DNA from: Xestospongia muta
Taxonomy: Eukaryota > Porifera > Demospongiae > Haplosclerida > Petrosiidae
Direction: 5' to 3'
Assembly: GCA_963693285.1 (NCBI GenBank)
Contig: OY848919.1
Coordinates: 6,168,136-6,232,135, forward strand
DNA: 64,000 nt
The notes under the pieces were generated by a model. That model made no database searches. It saw nothing but the letters and a program-made list of their open reading frames with translations, and was not told where the DNA came from. The position numbers and the translations under genes are program-made. Below, piece by piece: positions 1-12,506 of this stretch (positions are counted from its first letter, which is position 1; every line of letters begins with the position of its first letter).

Positions 1-879
1 GTTAAAGTACTCAACTATGCCAGGAAAAACAAGTATCCCAGGAATCGTAGTGCTTTGACTTATTGGGAGGAGAATTACCCTTCCAGATTAGATCTAGGAA
101 AGGAAAAATATGGTGGACCATTCACAGAGGAACAGGTGGAAAATGTAAAGGTAGTCACGCGTTTGACACCATTATTTATCTGTATTGTTGGTCTTTTTTG
201 TGCTGAGGATGTTAAATGGAATAGTTACTATAAATCAGATGAAGAGTTGTCATTTTTTGATTGCTTTATGTTCAAAAATCAATTGCATACTTTAGTAACT
301 TCACTTTTAATTCTCTTCTATCAATTGATCATATATCCTTGTTTTCACAGTTACATTCCAAGTATGCTTAAAAGAATTGGAGTTGGACTGGTTTTCTCAT
401 TATTTACTACAATATATTCTGTTGTAATGCTTGCTTGTAAAAATCATTTTCTTTTTGATACAACCTCATACAAAGCTACTATTGTATCTCATTGTTTCTA
501 TGGAATAGCATTTGCTTTGATTTTCCCAACATCCTTAGCATTTACAATAGCTCAATCTCCACATGAAATGAGAGGATTGATGGTTGGATTATGGTATGGA
601 GCACGTGGTATTGGTTATATTATCACTATTAACAGCAAATATCTATTTTCATGTGAAGAAGAGGCAATATGCCAAAGTGTTTATTATTTCATAGCTAAGA
701 GTGTGATCATTCTTATTATACTGATTGTGTTTCTGGTACTAGCTAGCCGTTACAAGTTACGTGTGAGAGAGAATGAAGTAAACGTACATTTAATAGCTGA
801 AGAACATTATGAGAAATATATGGATCAGGAAGAAGAGTATAATAATGAGATGGGACAGTCACTTGAGTGTACTAACTGA
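1..879 (+). CDS. MFS/POT-like transporter, 3' part (copy A)
   Basis: The reading frame is open from the first base of the window to TGA at 877-879, so the gene enters from the left. It starts inside the long central loop (VKVLNYARKNKYPRNRS, then a conserved YGGPF block) that separates the two halves of this family. The second half follows, with several hydrophobic helices, the AQSPHEMRG motif before a late helix, and a charged tail. Compared with the 512-aa copy at 17268-18806, about 220 N-terminal residues are missing only because of the window edge. A proton-coupled oligopeptide-transporter-like role is inferred from the AQSP-type motif and overall plan; the substrate is unknown. No internal stop is seen, so this may be a working gene. 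Confidence 0.75.
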   Translation, partial: VKVLNYARKNKYPRNRSALTYWEENYPSRLDLGKEKYGGPFTEEQVENVKVVTRLTPLFICIVGLFCAEDVKWNSYYKSDEELSFFDCFMFKNQLHTLVTSLLILFYQLIIYPCFHSYIPSMLKRIGVGLVFSLFTTIYSVVMLACKNHFLFDTTSYKATIVSHCFYGIAFALIFPTSLAFTIAQSPHEMRGLMVGLWYGARGIGYIITINSKYLFSCEEEAICQSVYYFIAKSVIILIILIVFLVLASRYKLRVRENEVNVHLIAEEHYEKYMDQEEEYNNEMGQSLECTN

Positions 880-2340
880 CATATTTCTACATCTATGTGT
901 ATATACAGCTATATCTACTGTATATATCATTTTTGTATAACATTACATTTTCTTTTGTTATTTTATATAAACTGGACGTTTGTACATAACATAACATACA
1001 GTTAATTTGTTGATATAATTGCTGAAAATACTACTTTTTTTCAAATGAAAATTATAGTCATAGATCATCTATCATTTCAGATTGGTTATTTTAGTAAACA
1101 TAGTTGCCATAATATTCACAAATGTCATAATCGTAAAATCAAGTCAGTCTTTATAGTAGTATAGATACTTATTTTATTAATGACAACTATTATTGCTATG
1201 TCTAAAGAATTAAAGTAAGTAATTACACTAAGTTGACACATGCACAAGTCAGAGCATCCCAAATTATGAGAATTTATAGTTATATTATTAAATAATCTTT
1301 TTTATAAGTAAGTAAGTAGTTGATCTTGAAACGTTGCATCTATCAACTATTGTCTTAGCTCTATCACTAGAATTATATTATGAAACTATCCTAATTATTA
1401 ACAGGCTTTTAGTAAAGGTTTCTGCTTAAGTTTGGAGTAAACTCCAAGTAGTTTTTATATCAATGTAACATTGAATATTTTGATAGAACAAATTGAACTG
1501 TAGATTGCTTTTCTTAAATGATGGAAGTCAATCGAAATTCATATTCCAATGTATATGATAAAGATACACTTTTGGAGAACCTTTAAATTATTAGTAATAA
1601 TAATTATGTCCATAGAGATCATAAACGTTGATTATACAGATGTTCATATTAATTGTATTTACATTATCCTGTATTCTTTTAACTATATTTTGGTTAAAAG
1701 GATGCTACTATGATATTAAGATGTTATGTAAACATAATAAGAGAAGCCAAAACATACAACGATAATGAATATTGACATTACCATATAAGGGTGCATAAAA
1801 CATGTCTTATCTTATGAGAATATCATGGTAGCCCAAAAGTGACAAGCAGAGTGGCTGAAATCTTGTATTCACAAAAATATCTCATGTACTGAAAATATAT
1901 TTCACACATCCCACTGTGTTGTCGTCTATAACATTCTCTTATATTGTGAACGATAATTGATTCTAATACATAGATTAGTTATATATTTAATACATCAGAA
2001 ATACTTATACATGATGATTCATTATATCATGTATGACAATAGATTTGCATCCACAGCATTAAAAATATCCTACTTATAAAAAATATCTTCAAAGAAATTG
2101 AAGTAACAACCTAACAACTTGAGACTGCATGCATCAAGCATAAAAAGAATGTAATTATCAAAGTAAGTTAATAAATCGATTAGTTTGAAATTAAAATTGT
2201 CACCTTCTGATAATAATCATTTTATTAAATGCTACAAAGTTTTAATTAATTGTTAATGAACATTATTAGTTATAATTTAGTTATTATTATAGATTAATTG
2301 ATGCACAAGTTTTCCTTCTGGGCTGCCATAGTTTATTTTT
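880..2340. other. Gene-free 3' flank, left copy of a segmental duplication
   Basis: AT-rich sequence with no supported gene. Long stretches match 12507-13990, the flank of the copy F pseudogene, so the transporter and its 3' flank were duplicated together. Confidence 0.6.
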
Positions 2341-2364
2341 CACATTTTTTTTGTATATGATCAA

Positions 2365-3790
2365 ATTTTTTTAAGCCTGGATCAGTACTGCTATTTATTC
2401 TCTGGGATTTCTACATGTTTGCTCATTTGACTTTAGTAGATGTTTTGCAACAACTAATTATGCTGAACTTGATGTTGCTAATAACCTTGTCTTTGACATT
2501 GGATATTGTCTTATATCGTTTTTAATTTCCCTTATTTGGTCTATTTGCTGATGTAAAAGTAGGTAGATATACATCTATCATTACTGGTGTGTATCTGTTA
2601 TTTTTATCTTGGATGGTTGTTGGCATGGCTTTCATTATAATCACTTTTTCACATTATAATGTAATGTATTATATAATAAATTGTGCTGCATATTTGTTAC
2701 AAGTGATTGCTTTCTCATGTATACGATCATATATTGCTTGATCAAGCAATTGGTGCTTCAGGTGGTGAACTAAGTGTTACTATATATTGGCACTCATTGA
2801 GTGTTCCTGCAATTTTTTGGTATTGCAGTAATTGTGCAATGCTTGATAAATCAGTTTATCATTATGTCATATGCATTATTAGGTTGGCTATCTCTACAGA
2901 TATTGTCACTAACTTTCTCTTTGAACATTGGGTGGATACTACATCTCACATTGTCAATCCTGTCAAATTGATTCTTAAAGTACTCAACTATGCCAGGAAA
3001 AACAAGTATCCCAGGAATCATAGTGCTTTGACCTATTACAAGAGAATTACCCTTCCAGGTTGGACATAGGTAAAGAAAAAGGTAAAAAATATGGTGGACC
3101 ATTCACAGAGGAACAAGTAGAGAATGTGAAAGTAGTCACGCATTTGACACCATTATTTATCTGTATTATTGGTCTTGTTTGTGCTGATGATGTTAAATAG
3201 ATTAATTACTATAAATCAGATGAACAATTGTCATTTTTGATTGCTTTATATTAAAAAATACATTGCCTTCTTTAGTAGCATCCCTTTTAATTCTCTTCTA
3301 TCAATTAATCCTTCTCTAAAGACCATATAGAGAATGTCATTGTAGTCATGTGATTGACACCATTATTTACTTCTGTAACTGGTCATTTTTAATTGCTTTA
3401 TGCTTTAAATTTAAATATTTACTTTAGTAGTTTCATTTTTAATTCTCTTCTATCAATTAATTATATCCTTGTTTTCACAACTACATTCAAAGTATGCTTA
3501 AAAGAATTGGAGTTGGACTAGTTTTCTCATTATTTGCAACAATATATTTTGTCATAATTTTTGTAAGTAAAGACCATTTTTTGACACATTGTATATAAAG
3601 TTTTTATAGTATCTCAGGTTTTGCATGGAATATCACACGCCTTAATTTCACACATCCTTAGATTTACAATAGCTCAATCTCCACAAGAAATGAGAATGGA
3701 CTGTGGAATGCAGCATTTGGTATTGGTTATACTATTAATCTTAACATGAAATATTGATTCATACATCTTCTATTATTTCATAACTATGAG
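2365..3790 (+). pseudogene. Transporter pseudogene (copy B), mosaic
   Basis: Translation in shifting frames gives recognisable pieces of the transporter family in order: an N-terminal helix around 2385, the FGLFADVKVGRY motif around 2535-2570, the DQAIGASG block around 2740, the NPVKLI loop around 2955, YGGPF around 3090 and AQSPQEM around 3680. Frameshifts and stops break it many times, for example a stop near 3196 where relatives have Trp. Around 3235-3480 the extracellular-loop segment occurs twice; the second version resembles copy H (16441-16620) rather than copy A, so the pseudogene is a patchwork. It is not expected to make protein. Confidence 0.8.
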
Positions 3791-4019
3791 TATAACATCA
3801 ATATGCACAAATCAAATTAAAAAGGAAAGTATTATCCATGACATTATTGTAGTGTTCATGATTGTTATTTTAAATCATTAATGACATTTGTATGGTGTAT
3901 TATAGTATGCATACAAATGTATGTGTCTTCATTATCCTGAATTCTTTTAACATCAATTTTGATTAAATTGGTACATCAACAGATCATATAGATTATAATA
4001 TATTTGATATAATGGATAT

Positions 4020-4185
4020 GATGATGCTGATATATACATTATAGCAAACTACAAATCCATTTTTTCTATTTTATGTCAATGAATGAGATTCAGAGGATAA
4101 TGCTATCATAATAACATGATAAATTTGAAGAAGGCAAAACAGATGATGTAATGAATAGGGATTACCATATGACAGTTCCAAATAT
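4020..4185. repeat. Duplicated block, also at 15300-15450
   Basis: A block with the signature gaatgagattcagaggata recurs at about 15358. The longer homologous stretch runs 3790-4185 against 15055-15450. Its right end is the point where transporter copy C begins. Confidence 0.6.
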
Positions 4186-4947
4186 CTCTCGTAATGTTCC
4201 TCAGTTATTAAATGTATATTGACTTCATTTTCTCTCACACGCAATTTATAACGTTTAGCTAGTATCAGGAACACTATAAAGATTATGAAAACAATCAGAC
4301 CTTTCAGTAGATGAAAGTAAATGTTTTGACAATATAATTCGCCTTCACACGATGAGAATGTGTATTCGCTAATATAATTAATAGCTAAACCAAGTCCTGT
4401 TGCAGTATATGATAGCCCAATCATAAATCCTCTCATTTCTTGTGGAGACTGAGCTACTATAAATTCAGTATATGTAGGAACAATTAAAATGTTAGAAATT
4501 GCACTCAAAAATTGTAAGATGACATACTGAATAGTGTCAGTATTGACATGATTTTTAGCGATTAAAAGAATGAACTGGGAAATTGGAGTTGATACTGCAA
4601 ATGCCAATCCTAAACCAACTCTTTTTAGCATACTAGAAATGCACTTACAAGATCATCGATAGATAATAAGCTGATAAAGAAATAGGAAAACTGCAGTGAC
4701 TAAATTAGTTATCATATTTTTAGATAGAGCTCATGAAAAAAATGGAGAATCTTTTTCAGTTGTAACATGAGAAAATTAACTCGTCCATTTAACGTCGTCA
4801 AATAAATGAACTCCTACTATACAAATGAGCAATGGAATCAGTTGTACAACAGTCTTGACATTTTCTACTTGCTCCTCATTGAAAGGTCCTCCATATTTCT
4901 CTTTACCCAAATCTAGCCGTGAAGGATAGTTTTCCTCACAGTAAAAT
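4183..4947 (-). pseudogene. Transporter 3' fragment (copy C)
   Basis: Almost identical to the second half of the intact gene at 17268-18806, from the PSRLDLG region to just short of the C-terminus. It lacks the whole first half. A frameshift lies around 4735, where the intact copy reads through the loop before its seventh helix. At 4183 the family sequence stops and an unrelated repeat supplies a foreign tail, so the open frame 4071-4631 ends in about 35 non-family residues. Both ends are sharp breakpoints, so this is a dislodged duplicate rather than a gene. Confidence 0.8.
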
Positions 4948-5105
4948 GAACATGTGTCACATTTTAAAAGAAAATTTCTTTATATTAACACATATGGTGT
5001 GTTATATCATGTTTTAAATCACCATTCATCAATTTCTTTGCGTATATCTAACAATTTAGTTTTAAACATTTTGAATACTCATCTAAACATTTTAAAGAAA
5101 ACTTT

Positions 5106-5426
5106 TTGATGAAGTCACAATCAGCACAAATAATTGTTCTCTGGGATATCTCTATTTATGCTCATATAAGTTTGATTAGAGGTTATGCAGCAAGTAACTA
5201 TGCTACAGCTAATGATGAACTCATAACCTTGACTTTGATATTAGATATTGCTCTCTTTTCTTTATATTTCGTTTATTTTATGCATTTGCTGATATTGAAG
5301 TATGTATACATCTATCATTACTGGTGTGTATCTGTTATTTTTATCATGGATGATTACTGGATTGGCTTTTATCATAAGACATCTGTTGTTCACTTATTCA
5401 TTGATTTTGTTTTTTTTTCAATTTAA
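5106..5426 (+). pseudogene. Transporter N-terminal fragment (copy D)
   Basis: The frame encodes the first helix block of the transporter family (IVLWDISIYAHISLI) and then a decayed first loop and second helix. It stops at about 5426 in a T-run. The sequence after that is the leader of a BEL/Pao element, so the fragment may have been cut by that insertion. No continuation is seen on the far side near 9.2 kb. Confidence 0.6.
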
Positions 5427-5650
5427 CGTATAATTAGAATATATAAAAAAAGAACTCATTCTCTTAAATCATCTGAGCCTGAGAATCTTTATCTATCACA
5501 ACCCGGGAAAGACTCATACATATTTTGGTCCACCGAACCGGATAGACTCTTAGAAGCACTTTGTTTTTGGTCCTTCCCTGGAAACGTTGTCGTTCGCTAT
5601 GTTGTTGTCAAAAGCACGTGCTCACAACATTTGGTATCTCGTACTCGAGG

Positions 5651-6190
5651 ATGACCGAAGCTGCTATATCAAACGGAAGGAAGAAAAGGGGAACTGTCAA
5701 GGCATCTATCACTCGTCTTCTAACTCACGTTGGAGATCTTGAAACGGCAGTCGATCAAGCAGACACGCTTGACCACGCCCAACGTTCTCTTATCAAATTG
5801 GAAACTCTAAACTCTGAGTATAAGGTCCACCATTTCGCACTTATTGATCTTATAGAAGATGAAACCATTTTACAAAGAGAACAAGAGAACTTAGATAATC
5901 ATGACGATATCGTATCCGACTTATCTGTACGCATACAGAGGCTAATCAACTCTTGCACTAGAGCAACCATGGGTCCTGATATATGCAAGACTTCCTCACG
6001 CAGACTTAAACGCTTGCAAAAGAACTTGTCATCTGTTCGTGACAAAATTGAGGAACTATCCGATGGTCCTGAAGATGTGTGTTGCCTCAAACAACATGAA
6101 GAGCAATTAGCAGATTACAAGAAAGAGCTTGCTGACCTTCAAACTCAACTACTTTCTCTCCACATTTCAGACGATGACGAATTATATTAG
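5651..6190 (+). pseudogene. BEL/Pao gag, N-terminal coiled-coil part
   Basis: Starts with ATG at 5651 (MTEAAISN), a typical opening for Pao-type gag. The rest is charged and helical, with heptad-like runs such as the segment rich in Leu, Gln and Glu around residues 60-110 and 140-175. Ends at TAG 6188-6190; the rest of gag continues in another frame. Confidence 0.7.
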
Positions 6191-6216
6191 TAGTCAAACA
6201 TTCTGTACTTCAAGAT

Positions 6217-6819
6217 GTGCTCTTTGACTGCTCTCTAAAGATAAAGGAGTTGCTGTTAGTAACTTCAACTTCATCACCATCATCTAATTCCTCAAACAAC
6301 AAGGGAGTAAAACACCCAAAATTAGATGTGCCAACATTTGATGGAAACATTTTGAATTGGAAGTGTTTCTGGGAACAATTTTGTATTTCCGTGCATGATC
6401 GTCCTAATCTCTCATAAGCAGAGAAATTAGTCTATCTTCACCATGCTCTCAAGGACGGATCAGCGAAACATGCCATAGAAGGTCTCTCACAATCTGATGA
6501 ACATTATATGGAAGCAATTGACTGTCTCAAGACTCGATATGATAGACCTCGCCTTCGCCATCAAGCTCATGTTCGTGTGATACTCAACGCTCCCACGCTC
6601 AAAGATGGTAGCAGTAAGGAGTTAAGACAACTTCATGACACTGTTCAACAGCACTTGTGTGCTCTCAGGTCAATGGGTTATGAACCCTCTGGTCCCTTCA
6701 TTACCTCTGTGTTGGAATTAAAATTAGACACAAACACCATGTTCGAGTGGCAGAAGCACAGTCAAGATTGTGTAGATGTTCCACACTATCAAGAACTCCT
6801 ATATTTTATTGATCTTTGA
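6217..6819 (+). pseudogene. BEL/Pao gag, DUF1759-like region
   Basis: Contains KLDVPTFDGNILNWKCFWEQF, characteristic of DUF1759 gag proteins, then a helical segment (LKTRYDRPRLRHQAH). An in-frame stop at 6415-6417 separates the two pieces, which share one frame. Confidence 0.75.
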
Positions 6820-7005
6820 GCTCAAGCTTCTGAAAGTTCAGTCTCTGACACTTTAAAAAAACAGTCCAAAGATGAACAATTACCTATAAGGAGACTTAAC
6901 AATCAAATCACTTCGATGGTTGCTAACACCGTTGATAGTCACTCTAATTACTGTATCCTTTGTAAACCCGATAAGCATCCACTATATACTTGTTCATGAT
7001 TCAAA

Positions 7006-8015
7006 TTGATGAATCACAATCAGAAAGTATCAATTATCAAACCAAATAATCTTTGTATGAATTGTCTTGGAATAAATCACTTTGTTAGAGAATGCAAATC
7101 CAATCACAAATGTAAACGATGTAAGAGACCACATCACACTCTTTTACATGAGGATTCTCCTAAGAATACTCCTTCAGCACTCCCTGATGACAGCCCTTCA
7201 AACCCTGTCACATCACATACTGCAGTGAATGCAGGTCTCAAATTAAGTTCGCTCTTAAGGACTTGTCGAATTTTGGTTGTTTCTCCCAATGGGTCATCAT
7301 CAGAAGCAAGAGCTTTATTGGACAGTGCTTCATCTGCTTTTTTCATATCTGATCATTTGGCTCGAATGCTCAATCTTCCTCACTCGAACCGGAACACATA
7401 TATAACTAGTATTGCAGGTTTATCGCACAAGTCACCCACACAATCTATCACTAACTTTGTTGTATCTCCTTCCAGGTCCCCATCCCCGAGAATCCAGGTA
7501 TCAGCAATCATCGTACCTCAAGTCACCTGTGACTTACCTCTTCACTCAGTTCCCTTTGACCTCAAGTGGGATCATCTGTCAGATCTTCAATTGGCTGATC
7601 CTGATTTTGGGGGACCTGGAAGGATCGATGTCCTACTTGGAATTGCAATCTTCACTAATGTGCTGGCTGGCGGTCTGGACCACTTGGTTCTCATTCTGCT
7701 TTCGAGACCAGTTTCGGATGGGTGCTTGCTGGTAATATTGACATAATCATCCCTGCTCATATCGCAACTCATACCTCTGTCATTTCTGGTGACGACATTA
7801 TTTGCATGTTTTGGGAAATTGAGGAATCCCCAAACTCTGAACTAGCACTCTCATTGGATGAGCAAGCAGTAGTGCATCACTTCAAAGTTAACCATCATTG
7901 TAATAATGAAGGAAGATTCATATTTCCTTTACTCAAGCGGCCGGACTCAAAGCCAATCGGTGAATCAAGATCTCAAGCCATGAGAAGATTTATCTCTCTT
8001 GAACGTTCACTTTGA
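7006..8015 (+). pseudogene. BEL/Pao zinc knuckles and aspartic protease
   Basis: Two cysteine-histidine knuckles (CMNCLGINHFVREC, then CKRCKRPHHTLLH) precede a retropepsin-like segment with ALLDSASSAFFIS, where D is the expected catalytic aspartate. The frame changes near 7722-7746, and the open frame then runs to a stop at 8015. Confidence 0.75.
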
Positions 8016-8019
8016 TCAA

Positions 8020-8785
8020 AAAATCAGTTTGAAGGCTTCAAGAAAGTCATGGACGAATACTTTGATCTTGGCCACACTGAACCAATACCAATTTCTGACA
8101 TGGAGAAACCTCCTCACGAAGTATTCTATCTCCCCATGCATGCAGTTTACAAAGATTCAAGTTCAACCATGAAGATCAGGGTTGGTTTGATGCATCTGCT
8201 AAATTTGATTCTGGTATATCTCTAAATGACACTCTATTTGTTGGTCCAACAGTTCATTCCACCCTCCTTGATGTATTACTTCATTTTTGACTTCATCAAA
8301 TTGCACTCATAGCTGATGTCAGCAAAATGCATCAGGCAATTGAACTCACTGAGCCTGATCGTGATCTCCACAGATTTGTCTGGAGAACTAACCCTCAAGA
8401 GACATTACAAGATTATAGGATGACTAGAGTCACTTTTGTTGTAGCCGCCTCCTTCTTTGCTGCTAACATATTGATAAAACAAAATGCTTTAGATTTTGAT
8501 CATGAGTTTCCTCTAGCAGCTAAGGTCATCGACGAATCATTTTATGTAGATGATTGTCTGACCGGTGCAGACACAGTAGAAGAACCAATAGAATTACAAA
8601 CACAGCTTCGATCAGTCTTTTTGAAGTGTGATTTTTTACTCAGGAAATGGAACTCTAACAATACACTCATACTTGAATCAATCCCTCCGGAGCTTCAAGA
8701 CCCTCGAGTGATACACACTATTAACAATATGTCGGAAGCCGAAGGCAGACATCCAATTCCAAATCTTCTTTCCATTGCTCATTGA
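8020..8785 (+). pseudogene. BEL/Pao reverse transcriptase fragment
   Basis: The linker region (MPMHAVYK-type) is visible around 8130. An open frame at 8327-8785 has the FVWR segment and SFYVDDCLTG, the polymerase active-site box of Pao-type enzymes. The fingers and palm are interrupted by frameshifts near 8180 and 8290. RNase H and integrase are absent. Confidence 0.8.
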
Positions 8786-9190
8786 AGTAAAGCGTGAAGC
8801 AGAGCACTGTGAGCTGTCTCTTAGAATGGACCGAAGCGACATGTTTCAGGTTAGTACGGAAGCCGCAGACGGACATTCCAATTTCTATTTCCTATATCTT
8901 CCATGCACTTTTGCGTATGAAAAAATCCCAATTAACAGCCAATTTCTTGAGTTTAATTTCTTATATGCCATTTCTAGGCTTTTCTTGTTACTTAATAAAA
9001 CATGGAGCACGAATACCACAAACCATCTCTTAGAATCGAGCCTTAGCAAGATGTTTCCAGTTGGGTTTGGTTCCTGATTTTCTTTGTATATTGGATTTGG
9101 AACCCATCAAATGCATCTTTAATTAGAATATAAGGTTTGCTAAGAAATTGGAAAAAGGAATAGGAATGTCCGTCTGAGGCTTCCATAGCT
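8735..9190. repeat. Fold-back repeat with inverted ends
   Basis: The motif ggaagccgcagacggacatt at 8859-8878 recurs in inverted form at about 9162-9182 and in diverged direct form at 8738-8756. A second motif (ctcttagaat) occurs at 8819 and 9028. This looks like a small non-autonomous element beside the BEL/Pao 3' break. Confidence 0.55.
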
Positions 9191-10500
9191 TCCATGTATA
9201 GATGATACACGTTCCAGTTTCTAAACTTGTAGACACACAATGGTATTTCCATCATTCTATAATTCGCTCAATTTCATAAGTTGCTAATAATGTTGTATTG
9301 TACTGTAAATAGACACGACTATGCAGATGTAGTCCTGTGCATAATTATTATATTGTATGACAATTGACTCTGCCTCTGAAGTACAAAAAAGTAATGTCCT
9401 CACTTTTTTCAATCATAATATAATCAAACTATGGAAGTAATACTATGGTATTCAGTGTCAGATGAAGTGGTTTATAGAATAAATGATGCAATATATATAT
9501 ATAATGTTATGTTTATCTTTCACAAAAAGTTTAGATGTTATAATCCAGTTCTAATCAATACAATTCGTTTTCCTGTCTCCTTTGCCAACTCTAGCTTATA
9601 TCTTATCTGAACTTCAAGTTTCCTGACTAAATTTCCCCTCTCACTCTCCTCTCTCTGAAACGTTTGTTACTCTTTGACGAACTTAAGTTTGCTACCCACT
9701 TCCATGCATTTCTCCATACTAAACCTCTTATGTAATGAACAAGTCCTAGAATGTAATTTTCTTAAATGGTTATAACAACAGAAGACTGACAAATAGAACA
9801 GAAATGAGAGCTATTTATATGAAATGATGACTTAGTTCTAGAAAGTTCTTAGAGACCAGGTTCTACAAATAGAAAAGCATACACTATTATTATTATACAG
9901 AGTACATACACAGTTCATAAATAAGCATAGCATTTGTGAAAAAATATATAAATTCTAAATCCTCTTAACTGAAGAAATAAACTGAGGATTACAAACTGAA
10001 ATGTCACAAATTAAGATACTTCTTATACCATTTGTCATTCTTTTATTTTAAAACTTTATCGTCTTGACAAATATGCATACCTGAATGTTATGTCAAACAT
10101 TGCTACCTCTATTTAACATATATGTTGTTACATTTCTAAAAGTAATGACAATCCATTTGTTAGTAATACAAACATCTCTATTAATTATGTTTTTGCTGAT
10201 TTCACTCAAAACTGATATATGATGTATGTTCATTGAGAAGTATGATACAATCATGGGTAGTGTTAGTCACTCTTATATTTCTTTGTAATAAAATTATGCA
10301 GAGCACCCGACTTTTGTCATTTATTGACATATAGTCTAAAATTATTTGATGAGCATGTGTGTCAGTCATCTACAATTATTGGTGGTTAATTGCCCCTGTT
10401 GCCCCTACTTGTTCCTACTGTATACATTGAGTAGGCCAAACAGTATTTGATTGTGAACAGGGATATTATCATATTTAAGTTGAACACATTGTACAATAAC
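9191..10500. other. Gene-free stretch
   Basis: AT-rich, including an (AT)n run near 9490-9503. No reading frame with recognisable content was found. Confidence 0.5.
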
Positions 10501-10930
10501 AGGATTGTTTATCTTTCATCTATGTTATGTAAGATAAACCAAAATGCTTACATTTGATAAACTTTATGTTAAATGTAAACATATTTTGTACTAATAATGA
10601 AAAATAATTACCTTTAAATTTTGTATGCTTTGTGTTGTCTCAAGTTTCAATCTTTTACTAACGTTTATAGCATTACTAATGCTTACACTGAAAACAAAAT
10701 AATTAATTTCTTTTAGTATAGTATTCAACTATTAAACTTATCTTGTTCTCATTACATAATAAAAGTTAATTGTTTATCTTTCATGTGTACTGTGAAAGAT
10801 AATCATATTAAGAAGAATGTTTGTTTAAATATTCAGTAAGTTGTTGCCAATCAATCCTTAAGGATGACATTCCTATAATACAGTAATAATTATGTTACAT
10901 TACTAATGTTTATATTGAAAGTAAAGACAA
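10500..10930 (+). promoter_or_regulatory. Conserved upstream region of transporter copies F and J
   Basis: Blocks in this stretch, such as the hairpin-like tgtttatctttc element and ataatacagtaat followed by tgttacattactaatg, recur upstream of copy J (56400-56810). An 80-bp part also occurs at 19028-19108. Conservation may only reflect co-duplication, but it is the best candidate for the shared 5' control region. Confidence 0.4.
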
Positions 10931-10993
10931 TCGATTTCTTTGATTATCACTCTCTTTAGTTCAAGTACTTATCTAACAATACGTTTTTGGACT

Positions 10994-12506
10994 ATGTTAA
11001 GATTTTTAGTCAACTCTCGATCAATACTGATTGTCATCCTCTGGGATGTCTCTATGTATGTTCATTTAATTTTCATTCAAAGTTTTGCAGCAAGTCTCTA
11101 TGATGGTAATAGTGATATTCATCAGATTGTCTTTGATTTTGGATACTGTCTTTTTTTTCCTTTTATTTCCCTTCTTTGGTCTGCTTGCTGATGTAAAAGT
11201 AGATAGGTATACATCTATAATTACTGGTGTATATCTAACATTTTTGTCATGGCTGACTGCTGGTTTGTGTTATAACATCAAGACTTTTTTACATCAAAAT
11301 GTGCTATTTCTTATATTAAGTGGCATTGGGTATTCACTACAAGTGATTGGATACTCATGTCTACGATCAAATATTGTCCAATTTAACATTGATCAAGCAA
11401 TTGGTGCTTCAGGTGACAAGCTAAGTGCTATTATATTGTATTGGCACTCACTGAGTTTACCTGCAATTTTTAGTATTGTCATAATTGTACAATGCTTGAT
11501 AAATCAGTTCTTTGTTGTGTCATATGTGGTATCTGGTGTGGCTGTGTCTATTGTCATTGTCACTAACTTTCTTTTTAAACCTTGGGTGGATACTACATCT
11601 CACATTGTCAATCCTGTCAAATTGATTGCTAAAGTACTCAATTATGCCAGGAAAAACAAGTATCCCAGGAATCGTAGTGCTTTGACCTATTGGGAGGAGA
11701 ATTATCCTTCCAGGTTAGAACTAGGAAAAGCAAAATATGGTGGACCACTCACAGAGGAACAGGTAGAGAATGTCATAGTTGCTATGCGATTGGCACCATT
11801 ATTTATCTGTATTGTTGGTCTTGTCTGTGCTGAGGAGGTTAAATGAATCAGTTACTATAAATCAGATAAAGAGTTGTCATTTTTTTAATGTTTTATGTTC
11901 AAAAATGCATTACATACTTTAGTAGCTTCTTTTTTAATTCTATTCTATCAATTGATCATATATCCTTGTTTTCATAATTACATACCAAGTATGCTTAAAA
12001 GAATTGGAGTTGGACTAATTTTCTCATTATTTACTACAATATATTCTGTTGTGATGCTTGCTTGTAAGAATCATTTTCTTTTTGACACAACCTCATACAA
12101 AGCTACTATTGTATCTGAATGTTTCTATGGAATAGCATTTGCTTTGATTTTCCCAACATCCTTAGTATTTACAATAGCTCAATCTCCACATGAAATGAGA
12201 GGATTGATGGTTGGATTATGGTATGCAGCACGTGGTATTGGTTATATTATCACTATTAACAGCAAATATCTATTTGCATGTAAACAAGAGACAATATGCC
12301 AAAGTGTTTACTATTTCATAGCTAAGAGTGTGATCATTCTTATTATACTGATTGTGTTTCTGGTACTAGCTAAGCGTTACAAGTTACGAGTGAGGGAGAA
12401 TGAAGTAAATGTACATTTAATAGCTGAAGAACATTATGAGAAATATATGGATCAGGAAGAAGAGTATAACAATGAGTTGGGACTGTCACTTGAGTGTACT
12501 AACTGA
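10994..12506 (+). pseudogene. Transporter pseudogene, full length (copy F)
   Basis: Begins with ATG at 10994 (MLRFLVNSRS), matching the start of copy J, and runs the full family length to TGA at 12504-12506. Three lesions break it. A T-run near 11150-11165 shifts the frame after the second helix. TGA at 11844-11846 replaces the Trp codon that copy J keeps at the same place. TAA near 11886 replaces a Glu codon in the next loop. Otherwise it has the LLADVKVDRY motif, the central YGGP loop and AQSPHEMRG. Identity to A and J in the second half is very high, so inactivation looks recent. Confidence 0.85.

Larger units (their letters stand above)
5440..8790 (+). mobile_element. BEL/Pao-type LTR retrotransposon remnant
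   Basis: Gag, protease and reverse-transcriptase pieces lie in the order typical of BEL/Pao elements, but in several frames. There are stops at 6188-6190 and 6415-6417 and more frame breaks further on. No integrase, no clear 3' end and no LTR pair could be found, so the element is truncated and dead. The right end at about 8735-8790 runs into a separate fold-back repeat. Entry type is clear from the DUF1759-like gag, CCHC knuckles and the YVDD polymerase motif. Confidence 0.85.
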
